DNA of 64,000 nt. It comes from CAJXQU01 sp965223825. GTDB lineage: Bacteria > Pseudomonadota > Gammaproteobacteria > CAJXQU01. Made by a program: the position numbers and the translations under genes. The notes beneath the pieces were generated by a model. The model was not told the DNA's origin. It saw only the letters and a list, made by a program, of their open reading frames with translations, and searched no databases. This document shows positions 27,396-36,276 of the stretch, piece after piece (within the stretch, counting starts at the first letter, position 1; each line of letters opens with the position of its first letter). The DNA is taken from NCBI GenBank assembly GCA_965223825.1, contig OZ245018.1, positions 992,001 through 1,056,000 on the forward strand. The letters are read 5' to 3'.

Positions 27396-28342
27396 ACCTA
27401 CCGAACGACGTCACACTCGAAAATAGCGCCTGTCCTCTTGGTTGTACTCCGAATGATGAGCTGATTTTACGTGGCCGCGATCGCCTCGCAGATTTACCGG
27501 GTGAATTCAGTGTTGTGAAATGCCGAACATGCGATTTAATGCGTACGAATCCACGTCCAACGGCAGACACTATCGGCTTTTATTACCCAGACGATTATCG
27601 CCCCTATCAAATTACGCAAACAGGTACTGGACAAAATAACGTCTACCGACGTTTAGCGAATTACCTGCGCAAACTCCTTTCGACACGCGCTCAAGCCTTA
27701 CCAGCAGGCTCGCCGGGGCATTTGCTTGAAATTGGTTGTGCTTCGGGTCGTTTCTTACATGAAATGGCGGAACAAGGCTGGCAAGTCGAGGGGATTGAGT
27801 TTTCCCCATCGGCGGCTGATGCAGCGCGTCAGCTTGGTTATTCCGTACAGACGGGGCAGGTTGAAACGGCGCAGGAATACGAACAGAAATTTGATCTAAT
27901 CGTCGCTTGGATGGTGCTCGAACATCTTCACGCGCCAGTGCAAACACTCGAAAAACTGACAGACTGGATCAAACCGGATGGCGTCTTGGCTTTTTCAGTT
28001 CCGAATGCCGGGTCGATTGAATGCCGCATTTTTGGAGAGGATTGGTATGCGTTGCAATTGCCGGGGCATCTCACACACTTTACCCCAGAGAGTTTAACGC
28101 GAGTTTTAGCAGCCTCGGGTTGGCGAGTTGAGCGAATAGTTCATCAACGCAATATCACGAATCTTTTACAAAGTTGGCGCCTTCGTTGCGAACGACGCAA
28201 CAAGCTGAGTTGGATGTCAAAAATGACGCGATGCTTAGTGACATTCCAAGCGCCGATCAACATCCTGTTTTATCCTGTAACGATCATTCTGGCCGTCTTT
28301 GGTCAAACTGGGCGTATGACTGTTTGGGCAAAGAAAGTGTGA
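27392..28342 (+). CDS. SAM-dependent methyltransferase with N-terminal cysteine motif
   Basis: A 316-aa class I methyltransferase. The N-terminal segment has paired cysteines (CPLGC ... KCRTCDLMRTNPRP), like the zinc-binding headers of sugar-modifying methyltransferases. The SAM site is LLEIGCASGRFLHEMAEQGW, and later motifs are VAWMVLEHLHAPVQTLEKL and FSVPNAGSIECRIFGEDWYALQLPGHLTHF. The start at 27392 overlaps the preceding TGA (ATGA); an in-frame ATG at 27365 is possible. Substrate unknown, probably a sugar. Confidence 0.82.
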   Translation: MNLPNDVTLENSACPLGCTPNDELILRGRDRLADLPGEFSVVKCRTCDLMRTNPRPTADTIGFYYPDDYRPYQITQTGTGQNNVYRRLANYLRKLLSTRAQALPAGSPGHLLEIGCASGRFLHEMAEQGWQVEGIEFSPSAADAARQLGYSVQTGQVETAQEYEQKFDLIVAWMVLEHLHAPVQTLEKLTDWIKPDGVLAFSVPNAGSIECRIFGEDWYALQLPGHLTHFTPESLTRVLAASGWRVERIVHQRNITNLLQSWRLRCERRNKLSWMSKMTRCLVTFQAPINILFYPVTIILAVFGQTGRMTVWAKKV

Positions 28343-29358
28343 AGCCGCTTAACGTCACCGCTTTAACGAAAGGGTTAACCACGCCGAGTGCTCGATTTCG
28401 GGTTCGACAACTGATCAATTCGTTAGAAACAGAGCAAATTCTGATCAATGAATTGCCTGCTTGGGTTTCTCGATATCATGATCGGCCTACTTGGCAATGG
28501 CCGTTTCTGGCGAGTGGGACTTTTCTCAAACGGATACCTGATGTGATGCAATCACATCAAAGTGAGGTGACGTTGTTACAGCGAGAATTATTTTCGACGC
28601 TAGTGACATTAGAGCCGTTTTTAAAAAAGCCGATCGTGTTTGATGTCGACGATGCTATTTTTTTAAGACGCGGTGGCAAAGCGGCTGCACGGCTTGCGCA
28701 GTTAGCTGAGCATGTAGTTTGCGGGAATGCGTTTATCGCAGACTATTTTTCTCAATATAATGAAAACATTACGATCATTCCGACGGCGGTGGATGTTCAT
28801 CGATATACGATCATCGAGGAACAAGCGACGTCTGAACTGACGATTGGTTGGATCGGCACCTCCAGCAATTTCCCCTATCTTTACGCGATCGAATCGGCGC
28901 TAGTAGCCATTTGTCAGCAACGACCATCCGTGCGAATCAAAATCATTGCTGATCGTGCTCCGGCATTTTCTGATCCGTTACGCGCGTTTGTTGATTTTGT
29001 TCCTTGGTCGATGCAGACGGAAGTGAGGGACATTCAATCGTTTACCGTGGGGTTGATGCCACTTGATGATGGGGAGTGGGAACGAGGAAAATGCAGCTTT
29101 AAAATGCTGCAATACATGGCATGCGGAATTCCGGTGATCGTCTCGCCAGTGGGAATGAACTGTGATGTGCTTGCGCTTGGCGAAATGGGGTTTGCTGCGA
29201 CGACAGATCAAGAGTGGCTTGAGGGTGTGTTGAGTTTATTGGATGAGCCTGCAGCAGCGAGACAAATGGGGAAAGTGGGGCGTGAAATAGTGGAATCGCA
29301 GTTTAGCGTTGAAAAGATCGCACAAATGCTGGCTGACGTTTTTCGCCAAGTCAGTTGA
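28339..29358 (+). CDS. Glycosyltransferase, GT-B fold (GT4-like)
   Basis: A 339-aa protein with a C-terminal GT4-like domain (LTIGWIGTSSNFPYLYAI; GLMPLDDGEWERGKCSFKMLQYMACGIPVIVSPVG). The N-terminal half has an unusual long helix-rich stretch and a FDVDDAIFLRRGG segment. I chose the GTG at 28339 because it overlaps the methyltransferase stop by 4 nt (GTGA); a longer frame starts inside the upstream gene and is unlikely to be used. Confidence 0.78.
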   Translation: MKPLNVTALTKGLTTPSARFRVRQLINSLETEQILINELPAWVSRYHDRPTWQWPFLASGTFLKRIPDVMQSHQSEVTLLQRELFSTLVTLEPFLKKPIVFDVDDAIFLRRGGKAAARLAQLAEHVVCGNAFIADYFSQYNENITIIPTAVDVHRYTIIEEQATSELTIGWIGTSSNFPYLYAIESALVAICQQRPSVRIKIIADRAPAFSDPLRAFVDFVPWSMQTEVRDIQSFTVGLMPLDDGEWERGKCSFKMLQYMACGIPVIVSPVGMNCDVLALGEMGFAATTDQEWLEGVLSLLDEPAAARQMGKVGREIVESQFSVEKIAQMLADVFRQVS

Positions 29359-29471
29359 AATTTCCCTGTTGTTATAGGCAAACAGTAAAATAACGCGATG
29401 GTCGTTATTCTTAAATTAGTGATGACGTTACAAATCCCAATGAGTTTTTCCACCGTTGAAATGACATTTTA

Positions 29472-30629
29472 ATGATGCATACGAAGACACTGATTTATTT
29501 AGTTACAGAGGATTGGTACTTCATGTCGCATCGATTTCAACTTGCGTGTGCGGCAAAAGCGGCAGGCTATCGGGTGATCGTTGTGACGCAAGTCGGTGAT
29601 CATACAGAAGCTATCCAGGCCGCCGGTTTGGAATTGCTTCCAATTCGTTTTGCCCGATCACATGCGCGACCGTGGCAGGATGCAAAAACCATTTGGTCAA
29701 TTTTCAAACTTTATCGTCAGGTTAAACCGGATTTGGTTCACCATGTGGCAATCAAGCCGGTGTTGTATGGATCCTTTGCGGCTTTCTTTGCGCGCGTGCC
29801 GGTGGTCATCAACGCATTGACGGGATTGGGCTATGCGTTTTCATCCGATCAGCGAAAAGCGGTTTGGATTCGACGGGCGATCTTGCCGTTGTTTAAATTT
29901 ATCTTTTCGGGAAAGGGGCGTTGGTTGATTTTGCAAAACCCGGATGATCAGCAAACGCTGTCCGATCTTGGTGTGCTGCGGGCTGATCGTACTGTGTTGA
30001 TCCGAGGCTCGGGTGTCGATAGTCAGCAGTTTCAGCCAAGTACGATGACCGATGAAATACCGATCGTGATGCTGGCATCGAGACTGTTAAAAGACAAAGG
30101 TGTGATCGAGTTTGTGCAGGCCGCCACGCAATTGATCAAGCAAGGCATTAAATGTCGGTTTGTGCTGGTTGGGGATTCTGATCCGGAGAATCCTTCTTCT
30201 ATACAAACGGAGCAATTACAGCGCTGGGATGAACAGGGAATTATCGAATGGTGGGGGCGTCGAACGGATATGTACGACGTATTGCCACGTGCGACCATTG
30301 TTTGTTTACCCTCGTATCGTGAAGGCTTGCCGAAAGTGCTGATCGAAGCGGCGGCGTGCGGAAAAGCTTTGATCACCACCGATGCACCTGGTTGTCGGGA
30401 AGTGGTTCGCGATGGTGAGAACGGGTTGCTCGTGCCACCGCGTGATGCGGATGCATTAGCGGGCGCGATTCAAACACTATTGGCTGATCCTGAACTGATC
30501 ATGCGAATGGGCAAGCAAGGTCGCGTGCGTGTGGAGGCCGAGTTCACCATTCAACGGGTCATCGAGGCCAGTTTGTCGCTCTACGCGCGCGCGCTGAATG
30601 CCACGCAAAAATCACAAGGAAAATCATGA
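29472..30629 (+). CDS. Glycosyltransferase family 4
   Basis: A 385-aa GT4 enzyme: N-terminal EDWYFMSHRFQLACAAKAAGY (acceptor domain), DLVHHVAIKPVLYGSFAAFF, INALTGLGYAFSS, and the donor-binding segment PSYREGLPKVLIEAAACGKALITTDAPGCREVV with the conserved EX7E. This subtype often acts on lipid-linked acetamido sugars (PglA/WbnH-like). A 113-bp gap without clear signals separates it from the previous gene; it overlaps the next by ATGA. Confidence 0.88.
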   Translation: MMHTKTLIYLVTEDWYFMSHRFQLACAAKAAGYRVIVVTQVGDHTEAIQAAGLELLPIRFARSHARPWQDAKTIWSIFKLYRQVKPDLVHHVAIKPVLYGSFAAFFARVPVVINALTGLGYAFSSDQRKAVWIRRAILPLFKFIFSGKGRWLILQNPDDQQTLSDLGVLRADRTVLIRGSGVDSQQFQPSTMTDEIPIVMLASRLLKDKGVIEFVQAATQLIKQGIKCRFVLVGDSDPENPSSIQTEQLQRWDEQGIIEWWGRRTDMYDVLPRATIVCLPSYREGLPKVLIEAAACGKALITTDAPGCREVVRDGENGLLVPPRDADALAGAIQTLLADPELIMRMGKQGRVRVEAEFTIQRVIEASLSLYARALNATQKSQGKS

Positions 30630-31636
30630 TTAGCATTTTTGTTCTTCTCGTTGTCGTCTCCACTTTGCTGACCGCTGGTTTACGTGAATATGCCTTGCGT
30701 CGCTCTTTGCTAGATATTCCAAATCATCGCAGCTCGCATGAAGCTCCAGTTCCACGTGGCGGTGGTGTAGCGATCGTCTTGATCGTGATGGGGTTTGTTT
30801 TTGTTGCAGGCATGACAGATAACTTGCCGCGCGAGTTGTTCTGGGCGTTCGCGGGCGGTGGCAGTTTGATTGCGTTGATAGGCTGGATCGATGATCACCG
30901 TGATCTGTCGTCTTCATTCAGGGCGATCATGCAATTTATCGCGGCTGCTTGGACCGTCTTTTGTTTTGGTGGTATCGACTCAATTCAACTCGGGGAGGGT
31001 AGTTTCACGCTAGGCTTTCTTGGCTCCATTCTCGCGATAGTGCTGATTGTCTGGTTGATCAATCTCTATAATTTTATGGACGGAACGGACGGCATCGCAT
31101 CTGTACAAGCATTAACTGCCGGTGGTTTGGGTGTATTCTTTTTTCTCACCAGTGGACAGATCGGTGCGGCTTTATTATGTCTGACGCTGATCGCCTCGAC
31201 GTCGGGGTTTTTACTTTGGAATTGGGCGCCGGCGAAAATTTTTATGGGCGATGTTGGGAGTTGCTTTATTGGTTATCTCTTTGCGGTACTGGCGTTATAC
31301 GGTGAAAAAACGGGGAGTGTTCCGGGGCTGGTTTGGGCAATTTTACTCGGTGGATTTTTCTGGGATGCGACGCTAACGCTATTCAAACGCATGCTTAATG
31401 GTGAACGCTGGTATGCCGCACACCGTAGCCATGCATATCAACGTTTCGTGCAGTCGGGTTACGGTCATGAACAATTAGCGGTTCGATTTTTGTTGCTAAA
31501 TGTCGTGGTGTTATGGCCGTTAGCCTATGCGGCTTGGGCTTTCCCAAGTTGGCTTTTTCTGCTCACAGTGATAAGTATGTTGCTATGCAGCAGCTTGTGG
31601 TTATTCATTCAGAACAGGTATGATACGGCACAATGA
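30626..31636 (+). CDS. WecA/WbpL-type undecaprenyl-phosphate sugar phosphotransferase
   Basis: A 336-aa polytopic enzyme of the MraY/WecA superfamily with about ten helices: RSSHEAPVPRGGG, IGWIDDHRDLSSSFR (Asp-Asp Mg site), INLYNFMDGTDGIAS and FMGDVGSCFIG. It transfers an N-acetylhexosamine-1-phosphate to undecaprenyl phosphate to start glycan synthesis. The next gene makes the matching type of UDP-sugar. Confidence 0.9.
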   Translation: MISIFVLLVVVSTLLTAGLREYALRRSLLDIPNHRSSHEAPVPRGGGVAIVLIVMGFVFVAGMTDNLPRELFWAFAGGGSLIALIGWIDDHRDLSSSFRAIMQFIAAAWTVFCFGGIDSIQLGEGSFTLGFLGSILAIVLIVWLINLYNFMDGTDGIASVQALTAGGLGVFFFLTSGQIGAALLCLTLIASTSGFLLWNWAPAKIFMGDVGSCFIGYLFAVLALYGEKTGSVPGLVWAILLGGFFWDATLTLFKRMLNGERWYAAHRSHAYQRFVQSGYGHEQLAVRFLLLNVVVLWPLAYAAWAFPSWLFLLTVISMLLCSSLWLFIQNRYDTAQ

Positions 31637-33531
31637 TGAAGCTTAGTCCGCGCTTATCCGCCGTGTTTCTGCATGACTTAGTCATGATCGTTTTAGCTTG
31701 GGAACTGGCTTGGTTCGCTCGCTTTAATCTCTCCATGCCACCCAGTGCATTTTGGGAGGCAAATCTCAATGTGCTGCCTTTCGTCGTGTTGTTTCAAGTA
31801 CTGATCAACTGGCGTTTTAACCTTTATAAAGGCATCTGGCGATTTGCGAGTTTGCCTGACTTATGGAACATCGTTCGCGCGGCAGGTTTAGGTATCGCGG
31901 CAGTCATCCTATTTTCATTTATCGCGACGCGGCTAGATGATATTCCTCGCTCGATCCTGTTGTTTTACCCGGTTAATCTCATTCTCTTTTTAAGTTTACC
32001 GCGGCTGAGTTACCGTCTGATCAAAGATCGCAGCATTAGTTTACGAGCGAGTGCGGATGCACAACGAGTATTGGTGATCGGCGCTGGCCGTGCGGGTGAA
32101 ACTGTCGTTCGCGATATGTTGCGGGATCATCGTTATATTCCCGTAGGTTTTATTGATGACAAGCCCGCGTTACTCAAACGACGAATTCATGGTGTACCCG
32201 TTTTGGGGAATTTGGCCATGCTGGAAAAACTGGTGAAGGATTATGATATTCAGGCGATACTGATCGCGATTCCTTCAGCGGATCAAGCACAGATTCGGTC
32301 CATTGTTGCGCAATGTGAACTAACGGGTTTGCGTTTTATGATGTTGCCGCGCTTCTCGGCCAGCGAAACACCCAGCCAGGCAGAACGTGGGCTACGCGAT
32401 GTGCGCGAAGTGTCGATCGATGATCTTTTAGGGCGTGAGAAAGTCCAATTAGATTGGAACGTTATCCAGCATGGGATCGCCGGTCGCCGCGTTTTAGTCA
32501 CCGGCGGCGGAGGCTCTATCGGGTCGGAATTAACCCGACAAATTGCTGAGCTCAAACCGTCATCCTTGATGATTTTCGATCAAGGTGAATTTAATTTGTA
32601 CACCATTGATCGCAAATTACGGAAAGATTTTCCAAATCTCCAATTAGAGTCTCGCATTGGCGACGTGCACGACATGGTGTCGGTGGATGCAGCTTTTCGA
32701 ACCTTTCAACCCAATGTCGTTTTCCATGCGGCAGCGTATAAACATGTGCCGATTTTACAAAACCAAATCCGTGAGGCCTTACGGAATAATGTGATAGGTA
32801 CGCGGATCGTGGCCGATGCGGCAGATCGCTATGGTGTAGAGAAATTTGTATTGATCTCCACTGATAAAGCCGTCAACCCCACCAGTATCATGGGCGCGAG
32901 CAAACGCATGGCAGAAATGTTTTGCGAAGCAAAAAACTCAACCAGCCAAACGCGCTATATCACGGTGCGATTTGGGAATGTACTTGGGTCAGCCGGAAGT
33001 GTTGTGCCGCTCTTTAAAGAGCAGATTGCCACAGGTGGGCCGGTAACCGTCACACACAAAGATATGACGCGTTTTTTCATGACCATTCCTGAAGCGTGTC
33101 AGTTGATCTTGCAAGCCGGTGCGATGGGTAAGGGCGGCGAGATTTTTGTACTCGAGATGGGCGAGCCGATCAGCATCCTATATCTCGCGGAACAGATGAT
33201 TAAATTATCTGGAAAACAGACTGATCATGAAATCCAAATTCAGTTCACAGGTTTGCGACCCGGCGAGAAGCTTCATGAAGAATTGTTTCATGATGAGGAG
33301 AATCTTGTTGGTACAGAGCATAAAAAGATACTATTGGCGAAACAACGTGGTCAACAGTGGGCTGAGTTTGAGAAGCTGATCGAACAGGTTGAGACTGCTT
33401 GCGGGGTGTTTGATGAAGATCGCGCCCTTCAAATCGTCAGAAAGCTCGTCCCCGAACTTATCATTGAAGATAAAGCCGATTCGAACGTTAACGTTATATC
33501 GTTTAAGGAAAAGAAAGGAGAGAAATTATGA
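31633..33531 (+). CDS. WbpM-type UDP-GlcNAc 4,6-dehydratase, membrane-anchored
   Basis: A 632-aa protein. Four N-terminal membrane helices (about 10-125) are followed by a first Rossmann domain (VLVIGAGRAGETVVRDML) and a second SDR domain (VLVTGGGGSIGSELTRQ from about residue 290). The active site reads STDKAVNPTSIMGASKR (about 410-427) with Met in place of the usual Tyr, the hallmark of WbpM/PglF/CapD dehydratases. Product: UDP-4-keto-6-deoxy-N-acetylglucosamine, a precursor of QuiNAc, FucNAc or bacillosamine. No matching reductase or aminotransferase is seen next to it. It overlaps both neighbours by ATGA. Confidence 0.92.
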   Translation: MMKLSPRLSAVFLHDLVMIVLAWELAWFARFNLSMPPSAFWEANLNVLPFVVLFQVLINWRFNLYKGIWRFASLPDLWNIVRAAGLGIAAVILFSFIATRLDDIPRSILLFYPVNLILFLSLPRLSYRLIKDRSISLRASADAQRVLVIGAGRAGETVVRDMLRDHRYIPVGFIDDKPALLKRRIHGVPVLGNLAMLEKLVKDYDIQAILIAIPSADQAQIRSIVAQCELTGLRFMMLPRFSASETPSQAERGLRDVREVSIDDLLGREKVQLDWNVIQHGIAGRRVLVTGGGGSIGSELTRQIAELKPSSLMIFDQGEFNLYTIDRKLRKDFPNLQLESRIGDVHDMVSVDAAFRTFQPNVVFHAAAYKHVPILQNQIREALRNNVIGTRIVADAADRYGVEKFVLISTDKAVNPTSIMGASKRMAEMFCEAKNSTSQTRYITVRFGNVLGSAGSVVPLFKEQIATGGPVTVTHKDMTRFFMTIPEACQLILQAGAMGKGGEIFVLEMGEPISILYLAEQMIKLSGKQTDHEIQIQFTGLRPGEKLHEELFHDEENLVGTEHKKILLAKQRGQQWAEFEKLIEQVETACGVFDEDRALQIVRKLVPELIIEDKADSNVNVISFKEKKGEKL

Positions 33532-34448
33532 CAGGAACTGTGAAGAAGGCGGTATTTCCCGTCGCTGGCATGGGTACACGATTTTTACCAGCTACAAAGG
33601 CAAATGCCAAAGAAATGCTGCCCGTTGTTGATAAACCACTGATTCAGTACGCGGCAGAAGAAGCGGAAGCTGCAGGGATCACGGAATTGGTGTTTGTAAC
33701 AGGCCGAAGCAAAAACTCGATCATTGATCACTTCGACAAAGCTTACGAACTCGAAAAAGAGTTGGAAATGAAGAACAAGCAAGAGATGCTTGAAATTGTT
33801 CAGAACATTCTACCAAACAACATTTCCTGTGTGTTTATTCGACAAGCAGAACCACTTGGTCTTGGTCATGCGATCTTGTGTGCACGACCGGTCATTGGGA
33901 ATGAACCTTTCGCAATTTTACTGGCTGATGATTTGATCGACGGCGGTAAAAAAGGTTGTCTCAAACAGATGGTCGATGTGTTTGATCGACATAATAACGG
34001 TGTCATCGCTGTTGAGCGTGTTCCGCAAGAAGAGACGTATAAATACGGTATCGTCGAAGTACAAAAAATTGATGACAAACTTAGCCGAATTAAAAGCATC
34101 GTTGAGAAACCTGATCCGAAAGATGCACCGTCTAATCTTGGTGTTGTTGGACGTTACATCATGCCTCCAACGATCATGGACATCTTGGAAAATACTGGCC
34201 GTGGCGCAGGTGGTGAGATCCAACTGACTGACGCGATAGCTGAGCTTTTACAAACTAAAGAAGTGCAAGCGTGGGAATTTAACGGCAAGCGCTACGATTG
34301 CGGTTCTAAATTGGGCTATCTCAAAGCAAATGTTGAATACGCATTGAAACATGAAGATTTAAAAGATGATTTTTTAGCGTACTTGTCGACTTTTTCAGAA
34401 AGTTTGAAAGTAACAAGTATCGAAAAATCTAAGAAAAAACGTGCTTGA
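33528..34448 (+). CDS. galU: UTP-glucose-1-phosphate uridylyltransferase GalU
   Basis: A 306-aa nucleotidyltransferase: VKKAVFPVAGMGTRFLPATK, KEMLPVVDKPLIQYAAEEA, GLGHAILCARPVIGNEPFA, ILLADDLI, and IVEKPDPKDAPSNLGVVGRY. It makes UDP-glucose. It is the last gene of the operon and is followed by a strong terminator. AGGAG is seen just before the ATG, and it overlaps the wbpM-type gene by 4 nt. Confidence 0.95.
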   Translation: MTGTVKKAVFPVAGMGTRFLPATKANAKEMLPVVDKPLIQYAAEEAEAAGITELVFVTGRSKNSIIDHFDKAYELEKELEMKNKQEMLEIVQNILPNNISCVFIRQAEPLGLGHAILCARPVIGNEPFAILLADDLIDGGKKGCLKQMVDVFDRHNNGVIAVERVPQEETYKYGIVEVQKIDDKLSRIKSIVEKPDPKDAPSNLGVVGRYIMPPTIMDILENTGRGAGGEIQLTDAIAELLQTKEVQAWEFNGKRYDCGSKLGYLKANVEYALKHEDLKDDFLAYLSTFSESLKVTSIEKSKKKRA

Positions 34449-34510
34449 TCGTAGTTCGAAAACTTAACTCATGATCGTTTTTTGACGATGTGAGATAGAT
34501 TAATGATCTT

Positions 34511-34540
34511 AAAAACCCGGTTAGTTAGCCGGGTTTTTTT
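34511..34540 (+). terminator. Rho-independent terminator of the galU operon
   Basis: The stem AACCCGG / CCGGGTT (34514-34520 with 34529-34535) has an 8-nt loop and is followed by a run of T to 34540. It lies 62 bp after the galU stop. Confidence 0.9.
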
Positions 34541-34716
34541 ATGCTTAAAAATACGATCGTTTAACGGGAACATGCTTATCTCAGCGCACGAATAGGTATA
34601 ACTAATGAAAATAAGGAGAATGAAGTTGTTTTCAGGCAAGGTCTTTCACGAGACTTTCGGGCGAAGTGAAATAAACGAGATCGGGAAATAAGAAATTAAA
34701 ACGTGAGAAATAAAAA
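34541..34716. other. Spacer between two terminators
   Basis: About 175 bp between the galU terminator and the tRNA terminator. No gene-like frame, RNA motif or repeat is seen. Confidence 0.5.
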
Positions 34717-34751
34717 AGCCGGTTAACTAAAAAGTTTAACCGGCTGTTTTT
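34711..34751 (-). terminator. Terminator of tRNA-Asn (structure works on both strands)
   Basis: A 10-bp perfect stem AGCCGGTTAA / TTAACCGGCT (34717-34726 with 34736-34745) is flanked by A-rich and T-rich sequence on both sides. It lies 13-20 bp past the 3' end of tRNA-Asn on the minus strand. Confidence 0.85.
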
Positions 34752-34763
34752 AATACTAAAATT

Positions 34764-34839
34764 TGGCTCCTCGGGACGGGCTCGAACCGCCGACCTAGTG
34801 ATTAACAGTCACCCGCTCTACCAACTGAGCTACCGAGGA
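34764..34839 (-). tRNA. tRNA-Asn (anticodon GTT)
   Basis: A 76-nt cloverleaf on the minus strand: acceptor stem TCCTCGG / CCGAGGA, D-arm with AGCTCAGTTGGTAGAGC, anticodon loop CTGTTAATC with GTT, T-arm GGTTCGAGCC, and an encoded CCA (plus-strand TGG at 34764-34766). Confidence 0.97.
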
Positions 34840-34855
34840 ATATCGAGAGACGCGT

Positions 34856-34884
34856 ATGGTACTGATCTGAACCCGTCAGGTCAA
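34856..34884 (-). promoter_or_regulatory. Promoter of tRNA-Asn
   Basis: On the minus strand TTGACC (34879-34884) and TACCAT (34856-34861) are separated by exactly 17 bp. A GCG-containing discriminator follows, as typical of stable RNA promoters. It lies 17 bp before the tRNA. Confidence 0.75.
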
Positions 34885-34922
34885 TCCGTTTTCGCGAATT
34901 TTTAAACTCTTTCCAATTCGCT

Positions 34923-36098
34923 TTATTTCAGTGCTTCCTGCATCCGGCTCAGAGCGGATTCTAACTGTTGCATACTCGTCGCAAAAGACAACCTCAAACA
35001 GCCCGGCGCACCAAATGCAGAACCCGGAACGACGGCGACACCAGCTTCTAGTAGCAGTTGCGTTAGGCCGATGTCATCCTCAATCCCATCGAGGCGATCG
35101 ATCACACCATTAAAATCTGGGAAGCTATAGAAGGTTCCTTCCGACGCGCGACATTTTACCCCTTCAATCTTATTCAGTTCTGCACGCACGAAGTCGTGAC
35201 GCGTATGGAATTGATTACACCATTCACGCACCATAGACTGATCACCTTCGAGCGCTTCTTGAGCAGCGACCTGTGCGATCGATGTCGGGTTTGAAGTGCT
35301 TTGCGATTGAATATTTGTCATTGCTTTAATCAAAGGCTGTGGGCCTGCTGCATAGCCGATACGCCAACCAGTCATAGAATATGCTTTTGAAACGCCATTC
35401 AGAACGATAGTGCGATCATAAAGTGCAGGGCAAGCATTGAGGATATTCACGAAGCGGTCAGCGCCCCAGAGAATATGCTCATAAATGTCATCTGTTGCGA
35501 TCAGAATGTCAGGATGTGCGAGCAGGACTTGTCCTAATGCCGCTAGTTCTGCCTCGGTGTATGAACTGCCACTTGGGTTTGATGGGCTATTCAGAATCAA
35601 TAAACGCGAATTTTCTGTGATCGCCGCTTCTAGTTGAGCAGGCGTGATTTTAAAATCGGTATCGATCGTTGTTTCGATGATCACGGAATCAGCGCCCGTC
35701 AGGCACACCATGTCCGGATAGGACACCCAGTAAGGTGCCGGGATGATCACTTCATCGCCCGGGTCAAGAAACGCTTGCGTCAGGTTGTAAATACTGTGTT
35801 TGCAACCGCTCGATACTAAGATCTGGTTTAGTTCGTAATCGAGGCCATTTTCATTTTTGAATTTCGCTTGAATCGCTTTTTTCAAACCTGGCGTGCCATC
35901 AACAGCGGTATATTTAGTGAATCCACTTTCAATCGATTTAATCGCTGCGTGTTTGACGAATTCAGGCGTATCGAAATCAGGCTCACCTGCGGCGAGGCTA
36001 ATAATGTCTTTTCCGGCTGCTTTAAGCTCAGCCGCTTTCGCTGAAACGGCAAGAGTTGGGGAAGGTTTAATGCTTTGCGCCCGTTGAGAGATCTTCAC
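34923..36098 (-). CDS. aspC: Class I aspartate-type aminotransferase
   Basis: A 391-aa PLP aminotransferase of the I-beta/gamma type (AspC/AatA of many bacteria): LAAGEPDFDTPEFVKHAA, PAPYWVSYPDM, LILNSPSNPSG, TDDIYEHILW, and VLNGVSKAYSMTGWRIGYAAGP with the PLP lysine. The C-terminal Arg (LRLSFATS) binds substrate carboxylate. It probably interconverts aspartate and oxaloacetate, possibly also prephenate/arogenate. The start is GTG at 36098 with AAGGA 6 nt upstream. It is divergent from uvrB, a common neighbourhood in gammaproteobacteria. Confidence 0.92.
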   Translation of the reverse strand: MKISQRAQSIKPSPTLAVSAKAAELKAAGKDIISLAAGEPDFDTPEFVKHAAIKSIESGFTKYTAVDGTPGLKKAIQAKFKNENGLDYELNQILVSSGCKHSIYNLTQAFLDPGDEVIIPAPYWVSYPDMVCLTGADSVIIETTIDTDFKITPAQLEAAITENSRLLILNSPSNPSGSSYTEAELAALGQVLLAHPDILIATDDIYEHILWGADRFVNILNACPALYDRTIVLNGVSKAYSMTGWRIGYAAGPQPLIKAMTNIQSQSTSNPTSIAQVAAQEALEGDQSMVREWCNQFHTRHDFVRAELNKIEGVKCRASEGTFYSFPDFNGVIDRLDGIEDDIGLTQLLLEAGVAVVPGSAFGAPGCLRLSFATSMQQLESALSRMQEALK

Positions 36099-36276
36099 GT
36101 GTAGTCCTTGTCCTAAAATGATAATGAAAACGAATTGTTAACAGATCGTGTAATATACTCGATGTTTTGCCGCATAGCATCAATTTATGACAAAACAGAT
36201 TGGCTAAATTGAGAACATTTACACAGTCAATCAGTCCAACTTTGTCGCGATATTCACTGATTAGTATAAATAAAAT

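Noticed and set aside
28174..28338. Upstream extension of the GT4-like glycosyltransferase gene
   Set aside because: It would overlap the methyltransferase by more than 160 bp; the GTG with a 4-nt overlap is more plausible.
36099..36276. Possible LexA box upstream of uvrB
   Set aside because: I searched for a CTGT-N8-ACAG pattern and saw only partial, unconvincing matches.
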